Source: Novosphingobium sp. MD-1
Lineage (GTDB): Bacteria > Pseudomonadota > Alphaproteobacteria > Sphingomonadales > Sphingomonadaceae
Assembly (NCBI RefSeq): GCF_001014975.1
Contig: NZ_BBXA01000034.1
Span: forward strand, 124,001 to 188,000
Reading direction: 5' to 3'
DNA: 64,000 nt
Part shown: in pieces, positions 55,124-63,868 of the stretch
How positions within the stretch are numbered: position 1 is the stretch's first letter
How the letters are laid out: every line of letters begins with the position of its first letter
Program-made: the position numbers and the translations under genes
Notes under the pieces: model-generated
Told to the model about the DNA's origin: nothing
Database searches by the model: none
What the model saw: only the letters and a program-made list of their open reading frames with translations

Positions 55124-55672
55124 ATGGCCGGCTTTGACAAGCTTACCGAGAAATTCGCCCGGCGCATCGCCCGCGGCACGTCGCGCCGGTCGATGCTGGC
55201 GTGGCTAGGCGCCGGCATGACCGGCGCGGCCACCTTCCCCGTCCTGCCGGTGGCGCGCGCCGCCACGCACGGCGGCGGGCCGACCCATAGCCCCGTAACC
55301 GCCGGCATCGATCAGGACCCCGGTGACCGCACGAGCTGCGATTACTGGCGCTACTGCGCGATCGACGGCTTCCTCTGCACCTGCTGCGGCGGGTCGGTCA
55401 GCAGCTGCCCGCCGGGCACGGAAATGTCGCCGATCACCTGGATCGGCACCTGCACCAACCCGGCCGACAACCGCGCCTATATTATCAGCTATAACGACTG
55501 CTGCGGCACGTCCTCGTGCGGACAGTGCCTGTGCAACCGCAACGAGGGCGATCGCCCGCAGGTGCGCCCGCAATCGAACAACGATTACAACTGGTGCCTG
55601 GGTTCGCAGAGCAGCGTGTACAACTGCTCCACGGCGGTGATCGTGGGCGTGGCGCTGGACCAGCCGAAATGA
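55124..55672 (+). CDS. aauA: Amine dehydrogenase small subunit with TTQ cofactor
   Basis: This subunit carries the tryptophan tryptophylquinone cofactor made from two of its own tryptophans. The 182-residue precursor has a long twin-arginine signal (SRRSML, 20-25) ending near residue 47. By alignment with methylamine dehydrogenase, Trp106 and Trp157 form the cofactor, Asp81 and Asp125 are the active-site acids, and Ser169 replaces the usual Thr. Fourteen cysteines follow the signal peptide. The 12-residue step from Trp157 to 169 equals that of aromatic amine dehydrogenase (160 to 172) and not methylamine dehydrogenase (108 to 122). Confidence 0.95.
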   Translation: MAGFDKLTEKFARRIARGTSRRSMLAWLGAGMTGAATFPVLPVARAATHGGGPTHSPVTAGIDQDPGDRTSCDYWRYCAIDGFLCTCCGGSVSSCPPGTEMSPITWIGTCTNPADNRAYIISYNDCCGTSSCGQCLCNRNEGDRPQVRPQSNNDYNWCLGSQSSVYNCSTAVIVGVALDQPK

Positions 55673-56154
55673 AGGGCGTCCTGAAGTTCGCCGCGCTGGG
55701 TGCGGTGGCGCTGACCGCGGCGCTGGTCGCGCGCAGCCCGGCGCAGGCCGGCGGTGCGGAACCGAATGGCGCGGCGCTCTATGGCCGCTGCGCCGCGTGC
55801 CACACCGCGACCGGCGCGGGTGTGCCCGGCGCCTATCCCCCGCTGGGCGTGGATTTCCGCACGTTGGCAGCGCGCAACGAAGGCCGGCGCTATATCGCGC
55901 TGGCCGTGATCAAGGGGCTGTCCGGCCCGATCACGGTTGAAGGCAAGGCCTTTCGCGGCGTGATGCCGGCGCAAGCGGGTCTGGATGATGCGGCCATCGC
56001 CGCCGTGCTCAACCATGTCGGCACCACGATCACCAAGGCCGGGCCGGCGTTCCGCCGCTTCACCCCGGCCGAGATCGGCACGATCCGCGCCGGTGGCGCG
56101 GCGCTTTCCTCGGCCGACGTCGCCCGCCTCCATGCCGGGGCCGGCGGTAAATGA
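55669..56154 (+). CDS. Periplasmic monohaem cytochrome c
   Basis: This 161-residue class I cytochrome c has a signal peptide (about 1-27, ending AQA), a haem motif CAACH (41-45) and a likely axial Met99 in GVMPAQAG. It overlaps the small-subunit stop by 4 bases (ATGA), so it is translated with the dehydrogenase. It probably accepts electrons from the enzyme, directly or from a copper protein. No amicyanin or azurin gene is present in the window. Confidence 0.88.
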   Translation: MKGVLKFAALGAVALTAALVARSPAQAGGAEPNGAALYGRCAACHTATGAGVPGAYPPLGVDFRTLAARNEGRRYIALAVIKGLSGPITVEGKAFRGVMPAQAGLDDAAIAAVLNHVGTTITKAGPAFRRFTPAEIGTIRAGGAALSSADVARLHAGAGGK

Positions 56155-56621
56155 AACCGGCCCTGCTCGCCTTTCCGCTCCTTGCCGCCCTGCTGGCCGG
56201 CGCTGGCGTGAAGGCGGGCGAGGCCGCGCCGCCGGGCGTGACGGACGTGCGGCAGGCCAAGGTCGACTACATGCTGAAATGCCAGGGCTGCCACCGGCCC
56301 GACGGCAGCGGGGATGACCATTCCAATCCGCCGATGAAGCACATCGTCGCCCGGTTCCTGTCAGTGCCGGGCGGGCGCGAATTCATCGGCCGCGTGCCCG
56401 GCGTTTCGACCGTCAATCTCGACGACGCAAGGCTCGCCAATCTGGTCAACTGGACCCTCTACACGTTCGACGCGGCGCACATGCCGGCCGACTTCCGCCC
56501 CTACACGGCGGAGGAAATCGGGCGTCTGCGCCAACACCCCCTTCGGCTCGAGCGCGCCGCGATGAGAGCGCGCCTGGTCGAGGGGTTTTCACAACCAGGG
56601 CAGGAACAAGCGCGCCCCTAA
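56151..56621 (+). CDS. Second periplasmic monohaem cytochrome c
   Basis: This 156-residue protein has a signal peptide (about 1-25), a haem motif CQGCH (44-48) and a possible axial Met111 in DAAHMPADFRPY. It overlaps the previous cytochrome gene by 4 bases. Its C-terminal 35 residues are basic and unlike a standard cytochrome fold. Two small cytochromes in tandem suggest an electron relay to the terminal oxidase. It ends the tight part of the operon, 34 bases before the receptor gene. Confidence 0.85.
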   Translation: MKPALLAFPLLAALLAGAGVKAGEAAPPGVTDVRQAKVDYMLKCQGCHRPDGSGDDHSNPPMKHIVARFLSVPGGREFIGRVPGVSTVNLDDARLANLVNWTLYTFDAAHMPADFRPYTAEEIGRLRQHPLRLERAAMRARLVEGFSQPGQEQARP

Positions 56622-56655
56622 ACGGGGCACCATCACAATGGGAGGTAGCAATACC

Positions 56656-58867
56656 ATGAGGGAACGTCTTCTCCGCAACACCGCGCTGAGCGCGATCGCG
56701 ATCTTCACCGCCACGGCCAACCCGGCCTTCGCGCAGGCGCAAAGCAACAGCACCAGCAGCGAAAGCGCACCGGGCGAAATCGTGGTCACCGCCGCGAAGC
56801 GATCGGAAAACCTCCAATCGGTGCCGATCTCGGTTTCGGCGATTGGCGGCGATGCGCTGGAAAAATCGCGCATCACCAACGTGGACAGCCTGGTGACCAA
56901 GGTCGCCAACCTGCAGCTGACCTCGATCGTGGGCGACAACACGCCGATCTTCGCGCTGCGCGGCGTGTCGATGTCGGACTACAGCCTCAACCAGTCCAGC
57001 CCGGTCGCGACCTATTATGACGAAGTCTACAAGGGCAACTTCGCCTTCCTGGGCGTCGCCATGTATGACCTGGAGCGCGTGGAAGTACTGCGCGGGCCGC
57101 AGGGCACGCTTTATGGCAAGAACACCACCGGCGGCGCGGTCAACATCATCAGCCGCGACGCCAAGCTGGGCGAGACCAGCGGCTATCTCAACGCGGGATA
57201 CGGCAACTACAACCGCGTGGACGTGAACGGCGCGGTCAACGTGCCGCTGGGCGACAAGGCCGCGCTGCGCGTGGCCGGCACGTTCTCGCGCGCGGACGGC
57301 TGGTTCAAGAACGTGGTGCCCGGCCTGCCGGACCTTGCCAGCACACGCGAATACGCGCTGCGCGGCACGCTGAAGTTCGAACCGACCGACAGCGTGCGCT
57401 TCACCCTGCGCGCCTCCACCAGCTTTCAGAACCCGCAGAACTACGGCATCTATGCCCAGCCTGAAGCGGTGCAGCGACCCGGCCTGTCGAAGTGGGAAAT
57501 CGCCTCCGACGTCAGCCAGCGCCGCCGCGCGCGCACCACGTCGGTCGCGCTGACCACCAACATCGACGTGTCCGACACGCTGGCGATCACCAGCATCACC
57601 TCCTACGACAAGGGCACGCTGTTCTTCCGCGAGGATACCGACGGCACCGCCACGAAGCTGCTGGAAATCCCCTATTACGACCGCGCCAGCCAGTTCGCGC
57701 AGGACCTGCGCCTGACCAGCGACACCGGCGGTCCGTTCGACTTCATCCTGGGCGCCTATTTCAACCGCGAGAAAGTCTATAACGAGACCACGTTCGAGAT
57801 CGCGACCGACGTGGACGTCAACGGCGATGGCTTCATCAACGCGCAGGATTGCGCCGACGGGCTGCCGCTGGCCTGCAAGGTCAAGAACCAGTTCACCCAG
57901 ATCAAGAAGAGCTTCGCGCTCTACAGCGATCTTGAAATACAAGCTGACCGATGCGCTGACCGTACGCGGCGGGTTGCGCTATACTCACGATACGGGCGTC
58001 CAGAGCGGCTTCCGGTCCGACGCGCTGGGCGTGGACAACAGCCTTGTCGCCACGCTGATCCCGCCGTCGGCGCTGCGCTACAAGAACAACAACGTCTCGG
58101 GCAAGATCGGCTTCGATTACAAGCTGGCGAGCGGCGATCTTCTCTACGCCAGCTTCAGCAAGGGCTATCGCGCGCCGAGCTTCAACGCGCAGGCGTTCTT
58201 CGACCCGTCGGAACTCAGCGTCGCCAAGGCCGAAAAGGTCACCTCGTACGAAGTCGGCGCCAAGACGCAGTTCTGGGACCGCCGCGTCACGCTGAACATG
58301 GCGGCGTTCTATTACGACTACCGCAACCAGCAGTTCATCAACGTCGATCCCACCACCGCCGCGCAGACGCTGCTCAACATTCCCAAGTCGCGCATTTATG
58401 GCGCGGAAGCGGAACTGACGGTGCGCCCGACCGACACCTTCACCTTCCATGGTGGCCTTGGCCTGCTGTCCACCAAGATCATCCGGGGCGACGTGAGCGG
58501 CACCGACGTTTCGGGCCGCCGCCTGTCGAACGCGCCTTCGCTGACCTTCAACGCCGGGATCGACCTCACCGTGTTCAAGAACGACGCCCTGACGTTCTCG
58601 ATCCATCCGGACCTCTCGTACCAGTCGAACCAGTTCTTCGAGGTGATCAACGTCCCCCGCCTGCGCCAGTCGTCCTATGCGCTGGTGGGCGGGCATGTGG
58701 ATCTGGAGACGGCGGACGGGCGCTATTCGCTGTCGGTCTGGGCCAAGAATCTGGGCAACAAGTTCTACTTCACGTCGCGGGTGGACCTGCTGGCGGGCTT
58801 CGGCTTCGACTACAACCACATCGGCAACCCGCGCACGTTCGGCGTGACGCTGGGCGCCAAGTTCTAG
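56656..58867 (+). pseudogene. TonB-dependent receptor broken by one-base frameshift
   Basis: TonB receptors import substrates across the outer membrane. The first part reads signal peptide, a plug with EIVVTAAKRSENLQSVPISVSAI and RVEVLRGPQGTLYGKNTTGGAVNI, and early barrel strands up to KKSFALYSDL (about 57933). The barrel then continues in another frame (KYKLTDALTVRGGLRYTHD onward) to a normal C-terminus GVTLGAKF at 58867. One extra T at 57932-57933 accounts for it; without it the protein would be 736 residues. A GGGAGG ribosome site precedes ATG 56656. A sequencing error is possible. Confidence 0.9.
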
Positions 58868-58905
58868 GGACAACAATCCGCGCCACGAGCGCGGGGGAGA
58901 GGAAA

Positions 58906-60309
58906 ATGACCGATACCAAGCTGCTGATCGGCGGCGAACTCGTCCCTGGCGACATGACCATGGACGTCGTCAACCCGGCGACCGGGGAACCCTTCACCAC
59001 GGTTCCCCGCGCCTCGGCGGCGCAGGCGGACCAGGCCATCGCCGCCGCCAAGGCCGCCGTGCCGGGCTGGGCAGCGGTGCCGTTCGCAGAACGCAGCAAG
59101 AAGCTGATCGAACTGGCGGACGCCATCGCCGCGCGAAAGGACGAGTTCGCCCGCACGCTGACGCTGGAACAGGGCAAGCCGCTGGCCGAGGCGCAGGGCG
59201 AACTCGCCTGGACCGAGGGATACCTGCGGCACTACGCCACGCTGGAACTGCCCGACCGCGTGATCCAGGACGATGCCGAGGGCTACATCGCGGTGAAGCA
59301 CAAGCCGCTGGGCGTGGTGGTAGGGATCATCGCGTGGAACTTCCCGCTGCTGGTCGCCTGCTGGAAGATCGGCCCCGCCGTGCTGGCCGGCAACGCGATC
59401 GTGCTGAAGCCCGCGCCGACAACTCCGGTCGCGGCGCTGATGCTGGGCGAGCTGTGCCGCGACATCTTCCCGGCGGGCGTGGTCAACGTGATCACCGACG
59501 CCAACGACCTGGGGCCGCACCTGACCTCGCACCCCGATGTCGCCAAGATCGGCTTCACCGGATCGACCGCCACCGGCAAGCGCATCGCCGCGACGGGCGC
59601 GGACACGCTCAAGCGCGTGACGCTGGAACTGGGCGGCAACGACCCGGCGATCGTGCTGGAGGACGTGGACGTGCGCGAAACCGCGCAGGCGATCTTCGGC
59701 AACGCCTTCCTCAACTGCGGGCAGGTGTGCCTGGCGGTGAAGCGCGCCTATGTCCACGCCGATATCTATGACGCGATGTGCGAGGAACTGGCCAACCTGG
59801 CGCAGGCCGCCGTGGTGGACGACGGCTTGCAGCAGGGCACGCAGATCGGCCCGATCCAGAACGCGATGCAGTTCGACAAGGTCAAGGGCTTCCTCGACGC
59901 GGCCAAGGCGGACGGCAAGGTGATCGCCGGCGGCGAGGTGATGGAACGCGCCGGCTATTTCATCCGCCCGACGATCGTGCGCGACGTGACCGACGGCGAT
60001 CGCATCGTGGACGAGGAACAGTTCGGCCCGATCCTGCCGGTGATCCGCTTCGATGACGTGGAGGACGTGATCGCCCGCGCCAACGCTTCGGAATACGGGC
60101 TGGGCGGATCGGTGTGGTCGAAGGACGTGGCCCGCGCGGCGGACATTGCCTCGCGCATCGAAAGCGGGCAGGTCTGGGTGAACCAGCATGTCGGCATCGG
60201 GCCGCACATTCCGATGGCGGGCTTCAAGAATTCGGGGCTGGGCGTGGAACAGTCGGTGGAAGGGCTGGCCGAATACACCCAGCTTCAGGTCATCAATATC
60301 AAGAAGTAA
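58906..60309 (+). CDS. Aldehyde dehydrogenase, succinate-semialdehyde-like
   Basis: This 467-residue NAD(P) enzyme likely oxidises the aldehyde released by the amine dehydrogenase or a related one. Glu241 (LELGGNDPA) and Cys275 (NCGQVCLAVKR) are the catalytic pair, and FTGSTATGKRI is the cofactor loop. IIAWNFPLLVACWKIGP and PMAGFKNSGLGVE match the betaine/succinate-semialdehyde/phenylacetaldehyde group. ATG 58906 has GGGGGAGAGG upstream. No signal peptide is present, so it acts in the cytoplasm. A long frame joining it to the receptor is an artefact. Confidence 0.92.
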   Translation: MTDTKLLIGGELVPGDMTMDVVNPATGEPFTTVPRASAAQADQAIAAAKAAVPGWAAVPFAERSKKLIELADAIAARKDEFARTLTLEQGKPLAEAQGELAWTEGYLRHYATLELPDRVIQDDAEGYIAVKHKPLGVVVGIIAWNFPLLVACWKIGPAVLAGNAIVLKPAPTTPVAALMLGELCRDIFPAGVVNVITDANDLGPHLTSHPDVAKIGFTGSTATGKRIAATGADTLKRVTLELGGNDPAIVLEDVDVRETAQAIFGNAFLNCGQVCLAVKRAYVHADIYDAMCEELANLAQAAVVDDGLQQGTQIGPIQNAMQFDKVKGFLDAAKADGKVIAGGEVMERAGYFIRPTIVRDVTDGDRIVDEEQFGPILPVIRFDDVEDVIARANASEYGLGGSVWSKDVARAADIASRIESGQVWVNQHVGIGPHIPMAGFKNSGLGVEQSVEGLAEYTQLQVINIKK

Positions 60310-60322
60310 ACAAGAGCGGAGG

Positions 60323-61957
60323 ATGATGCAGGGCTTGTCGATCACGCGGGGGGCGACCGATGTCCCCCTTCTGGAAACGACGATCGGCGGCGCGCTGCGC
60401 GAAGCGGGCCGGCGCTGGGGCAACGGGCTGGCGCTGGCTTCGCGCCACCAGGGCATCCGCTGGACCTGGGCGGAGCTGGATGCCGAAGCGGACCGCATCG
60501 CCACCGGCCTGCTCGATCTGGGCGTGCGCAAGGGCGATCGTGTGGGCATCTGGGCGCCCAACTGCGCGGAATGGACGGTCATCCAGTTCGCCTCCGCCCG
60601 CATCGGCGCGGTGCTGGTTACCATCAACCCCGCCTATCGCGTTTCCGAAGTGGAATACGCGCTGAACAAGGTGGGCTGCACGGTGCTGGTCACCGCGGCG
60701 CGGTTCAAGACCAGCGACTACGTGGGGATGCTGCGCGAACTGGGCGCGAAAAAGCTGCCGCTGCTGCAGCAGATCGTGGTGCTGGGCGAGGAACGGCACG
60801 AGGGCTTCATGCCCTGGGCCGACCTGCGCGCCGAGCCCGATCCCGCGCGGCTGGCGGGCGTGGATGCCACGCTCGACCCGAACGACGCGATCAACATCCA
60901 GTTCACCAGCGGCACCACCGGCTTTCCCAAGGGCGCCACGCTCACCCACCGCAACATCCTGAACAACGGGTACTTCACCGGGCGCACGATCCGGCTGACG
61001 CCGGACGATCGCATCTGCATCCCGGTGCCGCTGTACCACTGCTTCGGCATGGTGCTGGGCAACCTGGCCGCGCTGACCAGCGGCGCGGCGATGGTCTATC
61101 CGGGCGAGGCCTATGACCCGCGCCTGACGCTGGAAGCGGTGCAGGCCGAAGGCTGCACCGCGCTCTACGGCGTGCCGACCATGTTCATCACGATCCTGAA
61201 CCAGCCCGATCTCGACGCCTACGACGTATCGACGCTGCGCACCGGGATCATGGCAGGCTCCCCCTGCCCCGTCACCACCATGCGGCAGGTGATGGAACGG
61301 CTGAACATGCGCGAAGTGACCATCGGCTATGGCATGACCGAAACCAGCCCGCTGACCACGCAGACCGCCACCGACGATCCGATCGAGGAACGCGTGGCCA
61401 CGGTGGGCCGCGTCCATCCCCATGCCGAGGCGAAGATCGTGGGCCTCGCTGGCGAGACGTTGCCGATCGGCCAGCAGGGCGAATATTGCGCGCGCGGCTA
61501 TGCCGTGATGCTGGGCTACTGGGACGATCCGGAAAAGACCGCCGAAGCGATCGACGGCGACGGCTGGATGCATTCGGGCGATCTCGCCACGATGGACGCG
61601 CAGGGCTATGTCCGCATCACCGGCCGGATCAAGGACATGATCATCCGGGGCGGCGAGAACATCTACCCGCGCGAGATCGAGGAGTTCCTGCTGTCGCACC
61701 CGGCGATCGCCGATGCGCAAGTATTCGGCGTGGCCGATGCCAAGTTCGGCGAGGAAGTCTGCGCGTGGATCATCGCCAAGCCGGGCGAAACGCTGGGCGA
61801 GCACGATGTGATCGCGCACTGCAAGGGCCGCATCGCGCATTACAAGGTGCCGCGTTACGTCCGCATCGTCAGCGCCTTCGCGATGACCGTTACCGGCAAG
61901 GCGCAGAAGTTCGAGATGCGCAAGGTGATGGAAGCGGAATTGTCGCTTCCCGCCTGA
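60323..61957 (+). CDS. AMP-dependent acyl-CoA ligase
   Basis: This 544-residue ANL-superfamily enzyme activates a carboxylic acid as the adenylate and then the CoA thioester. Motifs are the P-loop FTSGTTGFPKGATLTH (about 194), IGYGMTETSP, GWMHSGDLATMD and GRIKDMIIRGGENIYPREIE, with the catalytic lysine in TVTGKAQKFEM. The phrasing fits medium/long-chain fatty acid or aryl acid ligases. A GCGGAGG ribosome site and a 13-base gap after the aldehyde dehydrogenase suggest one operon. The substrate is not provable. Confidence 0.92.
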   Translation: MMQGLSITRGATDVPLLETTIGGALREAGRRWGNGLALASRHQGIRWTWAELDAEADRIATGLLDLGVRKGDRVGIWAPNCAEWTVIQFASARIGAVLVTINPAYRVSEVEYALNKVGCTVLVTAARFKTSDYVGMLRELGAKKLPLLQQIVVLGEERHEGFMPWADLRAEPDPARLAGVDATLDPNDAINIQFTSGTTGFPKGATLTHRNILNNGYFTGRTIRLTPDDRICIPVPLYHCFGMVLGNLAALTSGAAMVYPGEAYDPRLTLEAVQAEGCTALYGVPTMFITILNQPDLDAYDVSTLRTGIMAGSPCPVTTMRQVMERLNMREVTIGYGMTETSPLTTQTATDDPIEERVATVGRVHPHAEAKIVGLAGETLPIGQQGEYCARGYAVMLGYWDDPEKTAEAIDGDGWMHSGDLATMDAQGYVRITGRIKDMIIRGGENIYPREIEEFLLSHPAIADAQVFGVADAKFGEEVCAWIIAKPGETLGEHDVIAHCKGRIAHYKVPRYVRIVSAFAMTVTGKAQKFEMRKVMEAELSLPA

Positions 61958-62071
61958 ACGCGCATCGTCGCAACGCCAACCGCCTGAACGCTTGCCCTTC
62001 GCCCGCCAATCGTAATACCCGATAACTTCGGGGACCGGGTGTTACGACTGGACCGGTGGAGGGGGAAACGG

Positions 62072-63715
62072 ATGACAAGACGCATTTCGGGCGCAGTGCT
62101 GGGCCTGACGGGCATGACCGCGGTGTTGTGTGCCGGCGTGCACGCGCTGGCGGCACGTCCTGCCGCCGCTCCGCCCGCTGCCCCTGTCGCGGTGGCGCCG
62201 CCGCCCGTCACCGATCGCTGCACCGCGCTGGCCGGCCAGACCCTGCCCGGCGACGTCAAGATTCTGACCGCGCGGACGGTGGGCGTCACGCCGGCCGGCA
62301 CCCGTCTGGAACCCGATGCCGCGCCGCTCGCCAGTTCCATTCCGCCGCATTGCCGCATCGAAGGCGTGATCGGCGAACGCACCGGCGCGGGAGGCAAGCC
62401 GTTCGGCATCGGCTTCGCGCTGGCCCTGCCCGACGACTGGAACGGCCGCTTCCTGCTGCAGGGCGGCGGCGGGTTGAACGGCACGGTCCACCCGCCGATC
62501 GGCGCGGCGGCGGCCGGCGACATCCCGGCGCTGGCGCGCGGCTTCGCCGTGGCCAGCCACGACAGCGGCCACAAGGGCGCGGTGTTCGACGACAGCTTCA
62601 TGGCCGACCAGCGCGCCGCGCTGGATTTTTCCGAAAACGCCGTCCCCACCGTGGCGCACACCGCCAAGGCGATCATCGCCAGCTATTATGGCCGCGCGAT
62701 CGGGCACAGTTACATGGCGGGATGTTCCACCGGCGGACGGGAATCGATGCTGGCGGCGCAGCGCTATCCCGAACTGTTCGACGGCATCGTGGTGGGCGCG
62801 CCGGCGATGCGCACCGGCAATTCCAACCTGGCGCTGAGCTGGGCCGCCGTGCAGTTCAACCAGGCCGCCCCGCGCGATGGCGCGGGCAAGCCGCTGGTCG
62901 AACGCATCTTCTCCGACGCGGACCGCGCGGTGCTGAAGAAGGGGCTGCTCGCCCAGTGCGACGGGCTGGACGGCCTGGACGACGGCATGATCATGAACGT
63001 GGCGCAATGCCGGTTCGACGCAAGCCGGCTGGCCTGTCACAAGGGACAGAAGGCGGATTGCCTCAAGCCCGCGCAAGTCACCGCGATCCAGCGCGCGTTC
63101 GCCGCCCCGCGCGACAAGGCGGGCGCCTCGCTCTACGCGCCCTATCCTTATGACACCGGCATTACCAATACCGAGGGCCGCCTTCCCGGCTTCCTGCCCA
63201 CGGGCAAGCCGGGCGTGTTCGGCCCGGCCAACCGCGATCTGGCGATCGATGTCGACGCGCGCATCCAGGCGATCCGGGCCAACGCCAGCCAGCGCCTGAC
63301 CGATACCGATACCTGGACCGACCTCAACACCTTCCTCGGGCGCGGCGGCAAGATCCTGTTCTACCACGGTGTCAGCGATCCGTGGTTTTCCGCGTTCGAC
63401 ACGCTGAACTACTGGCAGCGCGCCTCCGCCGCTAACGGCGCGGCCTGGCGCGATGCCAGCCGGTTCTACATGGTGCCGGGCATGGGGCATTGCCGGGGCG
63501 GCGATTCCTTCGACGATTTCGACCTGCTCGGCGCGGTGGTCGCCTGGGTGGAACAGGGCCGGACGCCCGAAGCGGTGCTAAGCTGGCGCTCCAGCCAGCC
63601 TTCGCGCCAGCGTCCGATGTGCCCGTGGCCGTCCTATGCCCACTATACCGGCGGCGATGCGGAACTGGCCGGCAGCTACGAATGCCGGATGCCCTATGGT
63701 GCGCCCAAGGGCTGA
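62072..63715 (+). CDS. Tannase/feruloyl esterase-family protein
   Basis: This 547-residue exported protein belongs to the tannase and feruloyl esterase family of serine esterases. It has a signal peptide (about 1-30) and a Pro/Ala-rich linker, Cys-Ser nucleophile GCSTGGRES with Ser219, a lid domain with paired cysteines, and the C-terminal GKILFYHGVSDPWFS and VPGMGHCRGGDSFD segments with the acid and His of the triad, flanked by the CS-D-HC disulfide cysteines. It would release phenolic acids from esters in the periplasm. GGAGGGGG precedes ATG 62072. Confidence 0.9.
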   Translation: MTRRISGAVLGLTGMTAVLCAGVHALAARPAAAPPAAPVAVAPPPVTDRCTALAGQTLPGDVKILTARTVGVTPAGTRLEPDAAPLASSIPPHCRIEGVIGERTGAGGKPFGIGFALALPDDWNGRFLLQGGGGLNGTVHPPIGAAAAGDIPALARGFAVASHDSGHKGAVFDDSFMADQRAALDFSENAVPTVAHTAKAIIASYYGRAIGHSYMAGCSTGGRESMLAAQRYPELFDGIVVGAPAMRTGNSNLALSWAAVQFNQAAPRDGAGKPLVERIFSDADRAVLKKGLLAQCDGLDGLDDGMIMNVAQCRFDASRLACHKGQKADCLKPAQVTAIQRAFAAPRDKAGASLYAPYPYDTGITNTEGRLPGFLPTGKPGVFGPANRDLAIDVDARIQAIRANASQRLTDTDTWTDLNTFLGRGGKILFYHGVSDPWFSAFDTLNYWQRASAANGAAWRDASRFYMVPGMGHCRGGDSFDDFDLLGAVVAWVEQGRTPEAVLSWRSSQPSRQRPMCPWPSYAHYTGGDAELAGSYECRMPYGAPKG

Positions 63716-63819
63716 TTGGACGGGCTGAGCCGGCGCGCCCGACGCGGACCCTGCCGTAATGGAGCAGGTTCGCGCCGATGCTCGGCACTTCGGTCCAGTC
63801 CCCAAATTGACGCCGGCAG

Positions 63820-63849
63820 GGATCGGGACTTTGTGCGCAGTCCCGATCC
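63820..63849. other. Perfect 11-base hairpin upstream of last gene
   Basis: GGATCGGGACT (63820-63830) pairs perfectly with AGTCCCGATCC (63839-63849) around an 8-base loop, in the 153-base gap between the esterase and the final gene. No T tract follows on either side, so terminator function is uncertain. Confidence 0.5.
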
Positions 63850-63868
63850 GTCATGCACCCGAGGCTTC

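Noticed and set aside
52859..56621. Methylamine dehydrogenase (mau) identity
   Set aside because: Residue spacing around the last active-site position fits the aromatic amine enzyme, and no amicyanin, MauF or MauG is present in the window. Substrate still needs testing.
56638..60309. Apparent 1223-residue fusion of a TonB receptor and an aldehyde dehydrogenase
   Set aside because: Barrel homology continues in another frame after 57933 and the dehydrogenase has its own ribosome site and ATG at 58906; the join is frameshift plus chance openness.
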